NCBI GenBank assembly: GCA_001513025.1
Contig: LFRZ01000136.1
Span: 1-37,810 of the forward strand
Origin: Gammaproteobacteria bacterium DTU037
GTDB lineage: Bacteria; Pseudomonadota; Gammaproteobacteria; Pseudomonadales; Pseudomonadaceae
Length of the DNA: 37,810 nt
Reading direction: 5' to 3'
Shown here: positions 27,548 to 35,805 of the stretch, one piece after another
Position numbering within the stretch: position 1 is the first letter of the stretch
How the letters are laid out: each line of letters starts with the position of its first letter
The notes under the pieces: model-generated
What the model saw: only the letters and a program-made list of their open reading frames with translations
What the model was told of the DNA's origin: nothing
Database searches by the model: none
Made by a program: the position numbers and the translations under genes

Positions 27548-27970
27548 TTACAAGCCAGACATCGACTTAATCGCACTCATTAACTCATCATCAGAGCAAT
27601 CACTGCAGGTGCCTTTTGGTGGCATGGCATTGATACCGCTAATCGCAGTTTTCAAGATACCCTCTAAACCACCCTTAGCATCGGCACGTACTTGCCAAGC
27701 GGCAGTTTCACCAACAATAGGTGCACCAAGCAAACCTGAGACGTGACAGGCTGAGCAATGCTTAGTGATAATATCATCCGCACTACGCCCAGCAGAGGCA
27801 GCCGGAGCAGCGACAGCAGCAACGTTAGCGCACTCATCACCCTGCACGCAGACAACGCCAACGGGCTTAATACGCTGTGCAATATCTTCATCAGTGGTGG
27901 CCTGCGCACTGACTGCCCAAAGGGCCAAAACAGTTGCTTGAGCCACTAGAATTTTTTTCATCAGGTTCAC
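27548..27970 (-). CDS. cycB: Cytochrome c5
   Basis: A small periplasmic mono-haem cytochrome of 140 residues. The signal peptide is KKILVAQATVLALWAVSAQA; a low-complexity Ala-rich linker (about 56-71) leads to a class I haem domain with haem site HCSACH, axial methionine in GINAMPPKGTC and a second cysteine pair CSDC, which as I recall is characteristic of cytochrome c5. The start is GTG 27970 by spacing from GAGGG; ATG 27961 gives the same signal peptide. Upstream codons to 28078 are open but show no protein-like signal. It is a soluble electron carrier for respiratory chains. In P. aeruginosa this gene also lies near dadX. Confidence 0.88.
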   Translation of the reverse strand: MNLMKKILVAQATVLALWAVSAQATTDEDIAQRIKPVGVVCVQGDECANVAAVAAPAASAGRSADDIITKHCSACHVSGLLGAPIVGETAAWQVRADAKGGLEGILKTAISGINAMPPKGTCSDCSDDELMSAIKSMSGL

Positions 27971-28093
27971 GGTACACCCTCTATTATCTTGACAATTCAT
28001 TCTCGCAATATGTCTTTTTGCGAATTCGGCACAGTATAACCACTCCCCGCCTTCAGGCAAACAGAACAATGGAGGCAATACTGTTTTTAAACA

Positions 28094-29167
28094 TCAAATC
28101 GTTGAATATTCATAGCGAACACGTTTTACATTGCATAACAGCTGATACGAAATAGTCCCCGCACGAGCCGCCACCTCATCAATCGAAACCTGATCACCCC
28201 ATAACTCGACGCTACTGCCAACCCCTGCATGGCTAAGTCCAGTCAAGTCAACGGCCAACATATCCATCGAAACACGGCCCAGCAATTGAGTGAGACAGCC
28301 ATCTACCGCAACCGGCGTACCAGTGGGGGCATGCCGCGGATAGCCATCGGCATAGCCTATCGCGACAATACCTACGCGTACGGGCTGACTGGCGATAAAT
28401 TGCGCGCCATAACCCACAGGTTCACCGGCCGGCAATTCGCGCAAGGCAATAATTTTCGATTGCAAAGTCATCACCGGCTGAAACTTTTCCCGACTCAGCC
28501 CTTGGATGGCAACCGGTTGACTGCCGTATAAAATAATCCCAGGGCGCGACCAGTCGCTACGAATATCCGGCCATGCCAATAAAGCCGGCGAATTACAGAC
28601 ACTGATCGGCGCTGACATGCCCTCAGACGCCTTGCTAAAGGCTTGAAACTGTTCGTGTGTGCGCGCTGAATCAGGCTCATCAGCGCGAGAAAAATGGGTG
28701 ATTAACACCACTGAAGCAACATTGGCACTGGCTTGCAAGCGCTGCCAAATACCTTGGTACTCATGCGGAAAAAATCCGACACGGTGCATACCTGAATCCA
28801 TTTTTAGCCAAACGGTCAGCGGCTGGGCCAACTCGGCACGCTCCAAAGCCTCGAGCTGCCAATCAGAATGCACCACGCACCATAAATTATGCGCCACAAT
28901 CTGCCTCAGCTCATCGGCCTGAAAAAAGCCCTCCAGCAAGACAATCGGCAACGTCACGCCCGCTGCTCGCAACTCCAGCGCCTCCTCTAGGCAAGAGACC
29001 GCAAAACCATCAGCTATATCATGTAAAGCCTGCGCACAGGCAACTGCACCATGCCCGTAGGCATCCGCCTTAACCACTGCTAGAGCTTTATCAGCACACA
29101 TTCGCCGTGCAAGTTGATAGTTATGTCGCAAGGCTTGTAAATTAATTAACGCGCGCGCTGGTCGCAT
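28094..29167 (-). CDS. dadX: Alanine racemase (catabolic, DadX)
   Basis: A PLP enzyme of 357 residues that interconverts L- and D-alanine. The cofactor lysine is K33 in AVVKADAYGHG; the second catalytic base, Tyr, is in PVGYGAQF; VGIVAIGYADGYPR and GRVSMDMLAVDLT are family signatures. It lies downstream of dadA on the same strand, so it is named as the catabolic racemase that feeds D-alanine to DadA; sequence alone does not separate DadX from Alr. The 93-bp gap from dadA holds an inverted repeat TGCCTT/AAGGCA (29211-29216, 29235-29240). In P. aeruginosa a RidA-family gene stands in this gap; here none fits. Confidence 0.92.
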   Translation of the reverse strand: MRPARALINLQALRHNYQLARRMCADKALAVVKADAYGHGAVACAQALHDIADGFAVSCLEEALELRAAGVTLPIVLLEGFFQADELRQIVAHNLWCVVHSDWQLEALERAELAQPLTVWLKMDSGMHRVGFFPHEYQGIWQRLQASANVASVVLITHFSRADEPDSARTHEQFQAFSKASEGMSAPISVCNSPALLAWPDIRSDWSRPGIILYGSQPVAIQGLSREKFQPVMTLQSKIIALRELPAGEPVGYGAQFIASQPVRVGIVAIGYADGYPRHAPTGTPVAVDGCLTQLLGRVSMDMLAVDLTGLSHAGVGSSVELWGDQVSIDEVAARAGTISYQLLCNVKRVRYEYSTI

Positions 29168-29260
29168 GACCTACTCACTCTCCAGATTAAAACCATCGAT
29201 CGAAAACTCGTGCCTTAGCAACCTCATCGCCACCAAGGCATAAGACTTAATCCAACACAC

Positions 29261-30514
29261 TCAGCAATAACGGAACATATCCAAGCCTTCTCGGCTGATA
29301 TGCGGGGTTTTCTGGCTGATAATATCGGCTAAATAACTGGCTGAGCCACAAGACATGGTCCAGCCTAAAGTGCCGTGACCGGTATTTAAAAACAAATTAC
29401 GGTAGGCGGTTTTTCCCACAATAGGTGTGCCGTCTGGGGTTGCTGGGCGCAAGCCAGTCCAAAACTCAGCCTGAGTTAAATCGCCGCCCTGTGGATAAAG
29501 CAGACCTGTGACGTACTCTAAGGTTTCGCGACGCTTAGGGTTAAGTGACAAATCAAAGCCACTGATTTGCGCCATACCACCGACCCGAATGCGCTGATCA
29601 AAACGGGTCATCGCGACCTTGTAGGTTTCATCAATAATGGTGGATTGCGGTGCCATCGCCGGATCAATAATCGGTACCGTCAGCGAATAACCCTTTAATG
29701 GGTAGACCGGTATTTTGATCCCCAACTGTTGCAGCATCGCTCGAGAATAACTGCCCAGCGCCATGACATAGTGATCCGCAATCTCCAACTGCTCATCAAT
29801 ACAGACACCGGTAATCCGATCGCCGCTGCTGCGAATACTTTGCACTGTGCAACCTAAACGAAACTCGACGCCAAGATCCTGCGCCATACGGGCCAAATTG
29901 CGGGTAAATAAATTGCAGTCACCGGTCTGGTCATTGGGCAAGTGCAGCGCGCCGGTCAAGGTATCCGCCACAGCGCCTAACGCAGGCTCAACCCGAGCAA
30001 TTTCATGCGCACTCAGTAACTCATAGGGAACGCCCATGCGCTCTAACACAGCGATATCTTGCACAGCACTGTCTAGCTGCTGCTGAGAGCGAAATAATTG
30101 CGTAGTGCCCTGCTGGCGCCCCTCATACTCAATACCCGTCTCGGCACGCAAAGCATCCAAGCAGTCACGGCTGTATTCCGCTAAACGCACCATGCGCTCT
30201 TTATTCACCGCATAACGTGCCGCCGTGCAATTGCGCAACATCTGCAGCATCCACTGGTATTGGAATGGATCAGCGCTCAGGCGCACCGAGAAAGGTGCAT
30301 GGCGTTGCATTAACCACTTGATGGCTTTTAGCGGAACACCCGGCGCGGCCCACGGCGAGCCGTGACCTGGAGAGATTTGCCCCGCATTGGCAAAACTGGT
30401 TTCATCAGCAACTGCCAACTGCCGGTCCACCACTATCACTTGATGGCCTTGTTTAGCTAAATAATATGCCGTTGTTACACCGATCACACCCGCACCCAAC
30501 ACCAAAACCCGCAT
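29261..30514 (-). CDS. dadA: D-amino acid dehydrogenase small subunit DadA
   Basis: A FAD enzyme of 417 residues on the inner face of the membrane that oxidises D-alanine to pyruvate and passes electrons to the respiratory chain. The FAD fingerprint [20 protein letters not shown] starts the protein; other motifs are [37 protein letters not shown] and [17 protein letters not shown] 30514 follows AGGTGG by 5 bp; a GTG at 30523 lies inside that site and is less likely. It forms a D-alanine catabolic pair with dadX. It follows folK with a 70-bp gap and no obvious terminator between them. Confidence 0.95.
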   Translation of the reverse strand: MRVLVLGAGVIGVTTAYYLAKQGHQVIVVDRQLAVADETSFANAGQISPGHGSPWAAPGVPLKAIKWLMQRHAPFSVRLSADPFQYQWMLQMLRNCTAARYAVNKERMVRLAEYSRDCLDALRAETGIEYEGRQQGTTQLFRSQQQLDSAVQDIAVLERMGVPYELLSAHEIARVEPALGAVADTLTGALHLPNDQTGDCNLFTRNLARMAQDLGVEFRLGCTVQSIRSSGDRITGVCIDEQLEIADHYVMALGSYSRAMLQQLGIKIPVYPLKGYSLTVPIIDPAMAPQSTIIDETYKVAMTRFDQRIRVGGMAQISGFDLSLNPKRRETLEYVTGLLYPQGGDLTQAEFWTGLRPATPDGTPIVGKTAYRNLFLNTGHGTLGWTMSCGSASYLADIISQKTPHISREGLDMFRYC

Positions 30515-30584
30515 AGCTACCACCTAGTCAAAAGAGTCTGTGACTGTTTCTACATCATGTGACTTATTCCAGCATGACACTGTT

Positions 30585-31118
30585 TTAAACCACGCAAGAC
30601 TTCAATAGCTCACGCGGCGTCAACTGCCGCCCCTGCCAAACAAAGGCCACTGGCCATAATTTCTGATCAATTTGCGCCTGCTGCCACAACTCAAGAAAAC
30701 TGCATTGCTGCACAGGATGCAGTTCAGTCGGTGCTAAAATTGCCAACGGCCACAAGACAAAGGCATTTTTTAAAATCTCAGCACGGGGCAGCGTAATATT
30801 ATCGTACTCACCGGCTTGCTGACCGTACAACAGCACATCAATATCCAAGGATAAACCTTTACGCGGTAACGCATAACGACCATTGAGCACTTCAATCTGC
30901 TTAAGATGCTGATCCAATTCGTGCAACGGCATATTGGTTTTAAAGTGCACCACCATATTTAAAAAACATGCGCTGCGAATACCCACAGGTTCACTTTCAA
31001 ACACCGGTGAGCAGTCCAGTTCGCCAAACAACGCCATTAAGGCATCCAGACCTGCACACAGATGTGCTTCACGCTCAATATTGCTACCTAGGCCCAAGTA
31101 CACATCGGTTAACGACAT
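30585..31118 (-). CDS. folK: 2-amino-4-hydroxy-6-hydroxymethyldihydropteridine diphosphokinase (HPPK)
   Basis: A 177-residue folate enzyme that pyrophosphorylates 6-hydroxymethyl-dihydropterin. The N-terminus VYLGLGSNIEREAHL, FESEPVG and the HPPK signature area RKGLSLDIDVLLYG with LPRAEILKNAFVLWPL are clear. Residues after about 150 (QLTPRELLKSC) extend beyond the core. It overlaps folB by 10 bp, so both steps of the folate branch are made together. Some Pseudomonas carry two folK genes; this is the folB-linked one. Confidence 0.92.
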   Translation of the reverse strand: MSLTDVYLGLGSNIEREAHLCAGLDALMALFGELDCSPVFESEPVGIRSACFLNMVVHFKTNMPLHELDQHLKQIEVLNGRYALPRKGLSLDIDVLLYGQQAGEYDNITLPRAEILKNAFVLWPLAILAPTELHPVQQCSFLELWQQAQIDQKLWPVAFVWQGRQLTPRELLKSCVV

Positions 31119-31462
31119 CCGCGTTCAATCTCCACGCCAACTCCGCGTGCACTGGCGACCGCAGCAGGTTTAGTGATTTTTAAACGCAACCAAGGAATAG
31201 CAAACTCAGCCATTAATACTGCCGCCAAACGCTCAGCAAAGGTTTCTACCAACTCAAACGTGCTGGTTTGCGCAAAATTAGTAATACGCTGACACACAGC
31301 AGCGTAATCTAAGGCTAAATGCAGTGCATCATCTGCCGCACTGGGGCGGTTATCCCAACCCATTTGCAAGTCCACCAATAGGTTTTGGCGGATTGTGCGC
31401 TCCCAGTCATAGGCACCAATAACGGTGTCCACTTCTAGACTTTCGATAAATACCGTGTCCAC
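31109..31462 (-). CDS. folB: Dihydroneopterin aldolase
   Basis: A 117-residue enzyme that cleaves 7,8-dihydroneopterin to 6-hydroxymethyl-dihydropterin and glycolaldehyde for folate synthesis. Motifs include FIESLEVDTVIGAYDWERTIRQ with the substrate-binding E/Y region, DYAAVCQRI, LVETFAERLA with the conserved glutamate, and the basic LRLKITKP with the catalytic lysine. The start is GTG 31462. It is divergent from plsY across 50 bp and overlaps folK. Confidence 0.92.
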   Translation of the reverse strand: MDTVFIESLEVDTVIGAYDWERTIRQNLLVDLQMGWDNRPSAADDALHLALDYAAVCQRITNFAQTSTFELVETFAERLAAVLMAEFAIPWLRLKITKPAAVASARGVGVEIERGCR

Positions 31463-31512
31463 TTTGCTCTTGCCTCGTTAGAATCAAGACTCGCTAGCCT
31501 TGGATCATTCAA

Positions 31513-32100
31513 ATGTTTGAGTTACTACTGGTGTGCGCTTATCTTATTGGCTCGTTGTCATTCGCCATTATGCTGAGCCGTTATTACGGTAATAGCGACC
31601 CGCGCTCGCAGGGTTCTGGCAATCCTGGGGCGACCAATATGTTGCGTATTGCCGGTAAACGTCTGGCTATTCTGACCCTGCTCGGCGATCTGAGCAAAGG
31701 TTTACTGCCAATTTTAATCGCGCGCAGGCTCGGTCTAGATCAGCAACAGCAAGCCTGGATAGGTTTAGCGGCGGTTATCGGTCATCTGTATCCACTGTAT
31801 TTTAGCTTTCGCGGCGGCAAAGGCGTTGCCACGACAGCCGGCATGCTCTTGGCTTTATACCCGCCTGCCGCCCTACTGGCCTTAGCCGTGTGGCTACTGA
31901 CCTTTAACCTGACGCGCATCAGTTCACTGGCGTCATTAGCCAGCGTGCCTTTATGTTTACCCTTACTCGCTTGGCAACAACCGCATGCGTTACTACCGGT
32001 GAGCGTGCTGAGTATGTTGCTGGTCTGGCGTCATCGCAGTAACTTAAAAGACTTACTGGCCGGCAATGAGCGCAGTTTTAAAGATGAAGAATTACCTTAG
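31513..32100 (+). CDS. plsY: Glycerol-3-phosphate acyltransferase PlsY
   Basis: An inner-membrane enzyme of 195 residues that transfers an acyl group from acyl-phosphate to glycerol-3-phosphate, starting phospholipid synthesis. About five membrane helices are present. The conserved cytoplasmic motifs are [14 protein letters not shown] (phosphate and substrate site), the [10 protein letters not shown] region and [13 protein letters not shown]. It converges on tsaD and their stop codons overlap by 9 bp, leaving no room for a terminator between them. Confidence 0.94.
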   Translation: MFELLLVCAYLIGSLSFAIMLSRYYGNSDPRSQGSGNPGATNMLRIAGKRLAILTLLGDLSKGLLPILIARRLGLDQQQQAWIGLAAVIGHLYPLYFSFRGGKGVATTAGMLLALYPPAALLALAVWLLTFNLTRISSLASLASVPLCLPLLAWQQPHALLPVSVLSMLLVWRHRSNLKDLLAGNERSFKDEELP

Positions 32101-33120
32101 CGGCGGCAGTTCTTCCATCGGCCAACGGGCACGCACTTGGATAGCATCGCCTTCTTTTTGTCCCGCCAGCAAGCGCTGACAGCCTGCATAAGCGATCATT
32201 GCGCCGTTATCGGTACAGAACTCAGGTCGCGCATAAAAGACCTGCCCTTGGCGTTTGGCTAACATCGTCTCTAACGAGCGACGCAAGGCTTGGTTGGCAC
32301 TCACGCCCCCAGCAATCACTAGCGTTTTTAAATTTTCTTGCTCAAGCGCTCGCTGACATTTAATTGTCAGGGTGGCGACCACCGCCACCTGAAACGCATG
32401 AGCCAGATCGGCGCGAGTTTGCTCGCTGTCATCGCCGGCGGCGACACATTTTTGCCAAGCGGTTAGCGTCGCCGTTTTTAAACCACTGAAACTAAATTGC
32501 AAACCTGGTCGATCAGTCATAGGCTTTGGCAACGTAAAACGACCAGGCTGACCTTGCTCCGCAACACGGGCAATTTCAGGACCACCGGGATAACGCAAGC
32601 CCATCATTTTCGCCGTCTTATCAAAAGCTTCACCCGCCGCATCATCAATCGACTCACCGAGCAAACGGTATTGACCAATGCCATCAACGCGCACTAATTG
32701 GGTGTGCCCGCCAGACACCAGTAATGCCACAAAGGGAAATTGCGGCGGCGTGTCTTCCAGCATAGGTGCCAATAAATGGCCTTCCATATGGTGCACACCG
32801 ATGGAGGGTATATCCCAAGCAAAGGCGAGGGCTTGCGCACAAGAGGCTCCGACCAATAAAGCGCCCACCAAGCCAGGACCTGCGGTATAGGCAATCCCTT
32901 CAATATCGCTTGCAGAGCACTGCGCTTCAGCCAGCACTTGCTCAATCAATGGCAACATACGCTTAATATGATCGCGCGAAGCCAATTCAGGAACCACCCC
33001 ACCATAGGCACGATGCAAGTCAATCTGACTGAATAAAGCGTCCGCTAATAAGCCGCGTTGACTGTCGTACAGCGCGACTCCCGTTTCATCACAGGATGTT
33101 TCTAAACCCAAGACAAGCAT
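32092..33120 (-). CDS. tsaD: tRNA threonylcarbamoyladenosine synthesis protein TsaD
   Basis: A 342-residue ASKHA-fold protein that, with TsaB and TsaE, transfers the threonylcarbamoyl group to A37 of ANN-reading tRNAs (t6A). Metal-binding histidines H111 and H115 are in [31 protein letters not shown] and [11 protein letters not shown] are classic. It is divergent from rpsU, as in P. aeruginosa, and overlaps plsY at its 3' end. t6A would be needed by the CAU tRNA at the end of the window. Confidence 0.96.
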   Translation of the reverse strand: MLVLGLETSCDETGVALYDSQRGLLADALFSQIDLHRAYGGVVPELASRDHIKRMLPLIEQVLAEAQCSASDIEGIAYTAGPGLVGALLVGASCAQALAFAWDIPSIGVHHMEGHLLAPMLEDTPPQFPFVALLVSGGHTQLVRVDGIGQYRLLGESIDDAAGEAFDKTAKMMGLRYPGGPEIARVAEQGQPGRFTLPKPMTDRPGLQFSFSGLKTATLTAWQKCVAAGDDSEQTRADLAHAFQVAVVATLTIKCQRALEQENLKTLVIAGGVSANQALRRSLETMLAKRQGQVFYARPEFCTDNGAMIAYAGCQRLLAGQKEGDAIQVRARWPMEELPPLR

Positions 33121-33257
33121 TTAATCTGTCCGTCCAACTTTACAATAAAAGAATATGCACGCATCATAAGCGGCTTAGCGGCGATGTTCTATGCTTTTCT
33201 AGCAAGGCCTTTGCTTTTGCTAAGTAAATCAGGTAATATCCGCAACCCTTGAAAACC

Positions 33258-33282
33258 GATATATATTTATCCAATATATATC
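33258..33282. promoter_or_regulatory. 25-bp AT-rich dyad in the tsaD/rpsU divergent region
   Basis: GATATATAT (33258-33266) and ATATATATC (33274-33282) form a perfect 9-bp inverted repeat around a 7-bp centre. It begins 4 bp after TTGAAA (33249-33254), a plausible -35 for rpsU, so the dyad would cover the -10 region. It may be an operator, or in RNA a weak AT hairpin. The remainder of the 195-bp spacer shows nothing else. Confidence 0.45.
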
Positions 33283-33315
33283 TACTAACCGGTCATTGAT
33301 GAAGGTACGAATCGG

Positions 33316-33531
33316 ATGCCAACTGTCAAACTTAAAGACAACGAACCATTTGACGTTGCTCTGCGTCGCTTCAAGCGCTCCTGCGAAAAAGCCGGTGTTC
33401 TTGCTGATGTACGCAGTCGCGAATTTTATGAAAAGCCTACTGCTGAACGCAAGCGTAAAGCCGCAGCTGCAGTAAAGCGTCATGCAAAAAAAGTTCAACG
33501 CGAACAACGTCGTCACGAACGCCTGTATTAA
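33316..33531 (+). CDS. rpsU: 30S ribosomal protein S21
   Basis: A 71-residue basic ribosomal protein that binds the small subunit near the anti-Shine-Dalgarno region. The N-terminal half has [19 protein letters not shown] and the C-terminal half is the Lys/Arg-rich helix ([18 protein letters not shown]). It is first in the conserved rpsU-dnaG-rpoD order, but a terminator follows at once, so dnaG expression must depend on read-through or its own promoter. Confidence 0.97.
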   Translation: MPTVKLKDNEPFDVALRRFKRSCEKAGVLADVRSREFYEKPTAERKRKAAAAVKRHAKKVQREQRRHERLY

Positions 33532-33558
33532 GTTCCACAGGTTTAGCGCTTAGCAAAG

Positions 33559-33578
33559 CCCGGATTCGTCCGGGTTTT
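33559..33578 (+). terminator. Intrinsic terminator between rpsU and dnaG
   Basis: CCCGGA-TTCG-TCCGGG (33559-33574) followed by TTTT. The 6-bp GC-rich stem with a stable UUCG loop and a short T run is probably a partial terminator that lets some rpsU transcripts continue into dnaG. The 212 bp between this and dnaG hold a palindrome, ACAGTTAACTGT (33698-33709), but no gene. Confidence 0.85.
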
Positions 33579-33790
33579 GTCGTTTCACCCAAACAGATTT
33601 ATACAACCCACTCACTCTTGTAGAATTGGCACAAGCTAGCAGCATAAGCTGAGCTTGCACTCTTGCTATAAACATATTTAACTCAAAAGCTTACATCACA
33701 GTTAACTGTCACCCGAATACGCGCGCTTTCAATCAGCCTCTCGTATTTAACAGCGCTGCAGTGAGATAAACCCAGCATTGTAGGAGCTCC

Positions 33791-35737
33791 ATGGCCGGAT
33801 TAATTGCACAAGGCTTTATTGACGACTTACTTAACCGCACCGACATTGTCGAAGTGGTAGGTTCGCGTGTGCAATTAAAAAAATCTGGAAAAAACTACAC
33901 CGCTTGCTGCCCCTTTCACCAAGAGAAAACACCCTCTTTTAGCGTCAACCATGAAAAACAGTTTTATTACTGCTTTGGTTGTGGCGCGGGCGGTAACGCA
34001 CTGGGTTTTATTATGGATCACGACCATCTCGACTTTCCTGAGGCGGTCGAAGAACTGGCAAAACGTGCGGGCGTCGAGATCGAACGCGAAGAGAGCAATA
34101 GCACGACTCCACACAAGCCACGTCAACCGGTTGACTCGCCACTGTATGCATTACTGACTGCCGCCAGCACCTACTACCGCAACGCACTAAAAAACCATCC
34201 ACAGCGCAATGCCGCAGTTAATTATCTTAAGCAGCGCGGTGTTTCGGGAGTAATTGCCCGTGATTTCGCTCTTGGTTTTGCCCCACCTGGCTGGGACAAT
34301 CTGAGCAAATATTTAGGTGGCGACAGCTTACAGGAAAAAGCGCTGATTGATGCGGGCCTACTGGCTGAAAATGCAGAGACCAAGCGTCGTTACGACCGCT
34401 TTCGTGACCGTATTATTTTTCCAATCCATGACTCGCGTGGACGAATTATCGGCTTTGGTGGACGCGTACTGGGTGACGACAAACCCAAATATCTAAACTC
34501 CCCAGAAACCGCCGTCTTCCATAAAGGCCAAGAGCTCTATGGTCTGTATGAAGCGCGCAAATATAATCGCCAACTGACTGAAATTATTGTTGTCGAAGGC
34601 TATATGGATGTTATCGCCCTCGCCCAGCAAGGCTTGCGTAACGCCGTCGCCACCCTAGGTACCGCCACCAGCGAAGAGCATATTAAGCGTCTCTTTCGCG
34701 TAGTACCCTCTATTTTATTTTGCTTTGATGGTGACAACGCCGGGCGCAAAGCTGCTTGGCGCGCGCTCGAAGCCACCTTAGGCAATTTAAAAGATGGTCA
34801 ACAAGCACGCTTCTTATTTGTGCCTGACGGCGAAGACCCTGATAGCTTAATCCGCAGCGAAGGCCTTGACGCCTTTCAAGCCCGCATTGCTCAGCAATCG
34901 GTCGCCTTAACCGAATACTTTTTTACCCATCTAGCTGAAGAAGTGAATCTTGACTCCCTAGAAGGCAAAGCACATATGGCGACCCTGGCCGCACCATTGA
35001 TTGAGCGTATTCCAGGGGCCAACTTGCGTGCATTGATGCGCCAAAAACTGACTCAATTGACCGGTCTGTCCGGCGCGCAAAACGACAGCGTAGAGCACAA
35101 CCCGCCGCCACAAGATTGGGCGCCGTCCTCTGATTACGAGCACGACCCTGCAGATTTTTCTGCCTACACCCCTTTTCATACCGACGACTATGCAGATATG
35201 CCTACACAGGCACCCGCTCAGTCGCTGAAGAAAAACGACCGCAAAGAAAAACCGTGGTCGCAAAAAAGCGCCCCAGCACAGCAATCAAATCGTGCTAAAG
35301 CCGCTGTAGAAACCCCGCACTTGGCCGCTCTGCGTACCTTGCTGCATCATCCACACCTCGCACTAAAAGTTGATATGGCAAGTAAACTTGCCGCAGAAGA
35401 TGACCTGTATGCACAACTGCTCGTCTCATTGCTTGAAGCGCTGCAGAAAAGCCCCAACCTCAGCCCATTACAATTGATAGCACGCTGGTACGGCACCGAA
35501 CAGGGCCACCTTTTGCGTGTTTTGGCTGAAAAAGAATGGCTGATTGATGCCGACAACCTTGAACAACAATTTTTTGACACCATAACTAGTCTAGCGTCAC
35601 GTCAACGCGAACGTCTTATTGAGCAACTGCTGAACAAGGCCCGCTCCGATGAGCTTTCTAGTGAAGAAAAACAACACTTGCGTACATTGTTTGAACAGCA
35701 TAACAATGCACCAAGTACCGCCGAAACTGGCAATTAA
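33791..35737 (+). CDS. dnaG: DNA primase
   Basis: A 648-residue primase that makes RNA primers at the replication fork. The N-terminal zinc-binding domain has C40, H43, C61 and C64 (CCPFHQEKTPSF, YYCFGCGAGG). The RNA-polymerase core follows, with YDRFRDRIIFPIHDSRG and TOPRIM motif IIVVEGYMDVIAL, then FCFDGDNAGRKAA. A Pro/Lys/Asp-rich linker (about 430-515) leads to a C-terminal helicase-binding domain. GGAG lies just before ATG 33791. It is followed by rpoD, as in most gamma-proteobacteria. Confidence 0.96.
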   Translation: MAGLIAQGFIDDLLNRTDIVEVVGSRVQLKKSGKNYTACCPFHQEKTPSFSVNHEKQFYYCFGCGAGGNALGFIMDHDHLDFPEAVEELAKRAGVEIEREESNSTTPHKPRQPVDSPLYALLTAASTYYRNALKNHPQRNAAVNYLKQRGVSGVIARDFALGFAPPGWDNLSKYLGGDSLQEKALIDAGLLAENAETKRRYDRFRDRIIFPIHDSRGRIIGFGGRVLGDDKPKYLNSPETAVFHKGQELYGLYEARKYNRQLTEIIVVEGYMDVIALAQQGLRNAVATLGTATSEEHIKRLFRVVPSILFCFDGDNAGRKAAWRALEATLGNLKDGQQARFLFVPDGEDPDSLIRSEGLDAFQARIAQQSVALTEYFFTHLAEEVNLDSLEGKAHMATLAAPLIERIPGANLRALMRQKLTQLTGLSGAQNDSVEHNPPPQDWAPSSDYEHDPADFSAYTPFHTDDYADMPTQAPAQSLKKNDRKEKPWSQKSAPAQQSNRAKAAVETPHLAALRTLLHHPHLALKVDMASKLAAEDDLYAQLLVSLLEALQKSPNLSPLQLIARWYGTEQGHLLRVLAEKEWLIDADNLEQQFFDTITSLASRQRERLIEQLLNKARSDELSSEEKQHLRTLFEQHNNAPSTAETGN

Positions 35738-35751
35738 GCTGCTATATACAG

Positions 35752-35757
35752 TATAAT
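35752..35757 (+). promoter_or_regulatory. Candidate -10 element for an rpoD promoter
   Basis: A perfect TATAAT lies 15 bp after the dnaG stop and 48 bp before the rpoD start. No good -35 is seen at 16-18 bp upstream (best: TGGCAA at 35728). It supports a separate rpoD promoter but does not prove it. Confidence 0.4.
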
Positions 35758-35805
35758 ATGCATCTTTATTGCCGTTCGGCCCAGACCTTTCATGGATAGG
35801 GTGAT

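Noticed and set aside
27971-28078. Upstream extension of the cytochrome c5 frame
   Set aside because: It would put about 36 residues before a clear signal peptide and lacks a ribosome-binding site; GAGGG supports the GTG at 27970.
35740-35752. CTG...CAG resembling a LexA box before rpoD
   Set aside because: The spacing is 7 bp; LexA sites need CTG and CAG 10 bp apart.
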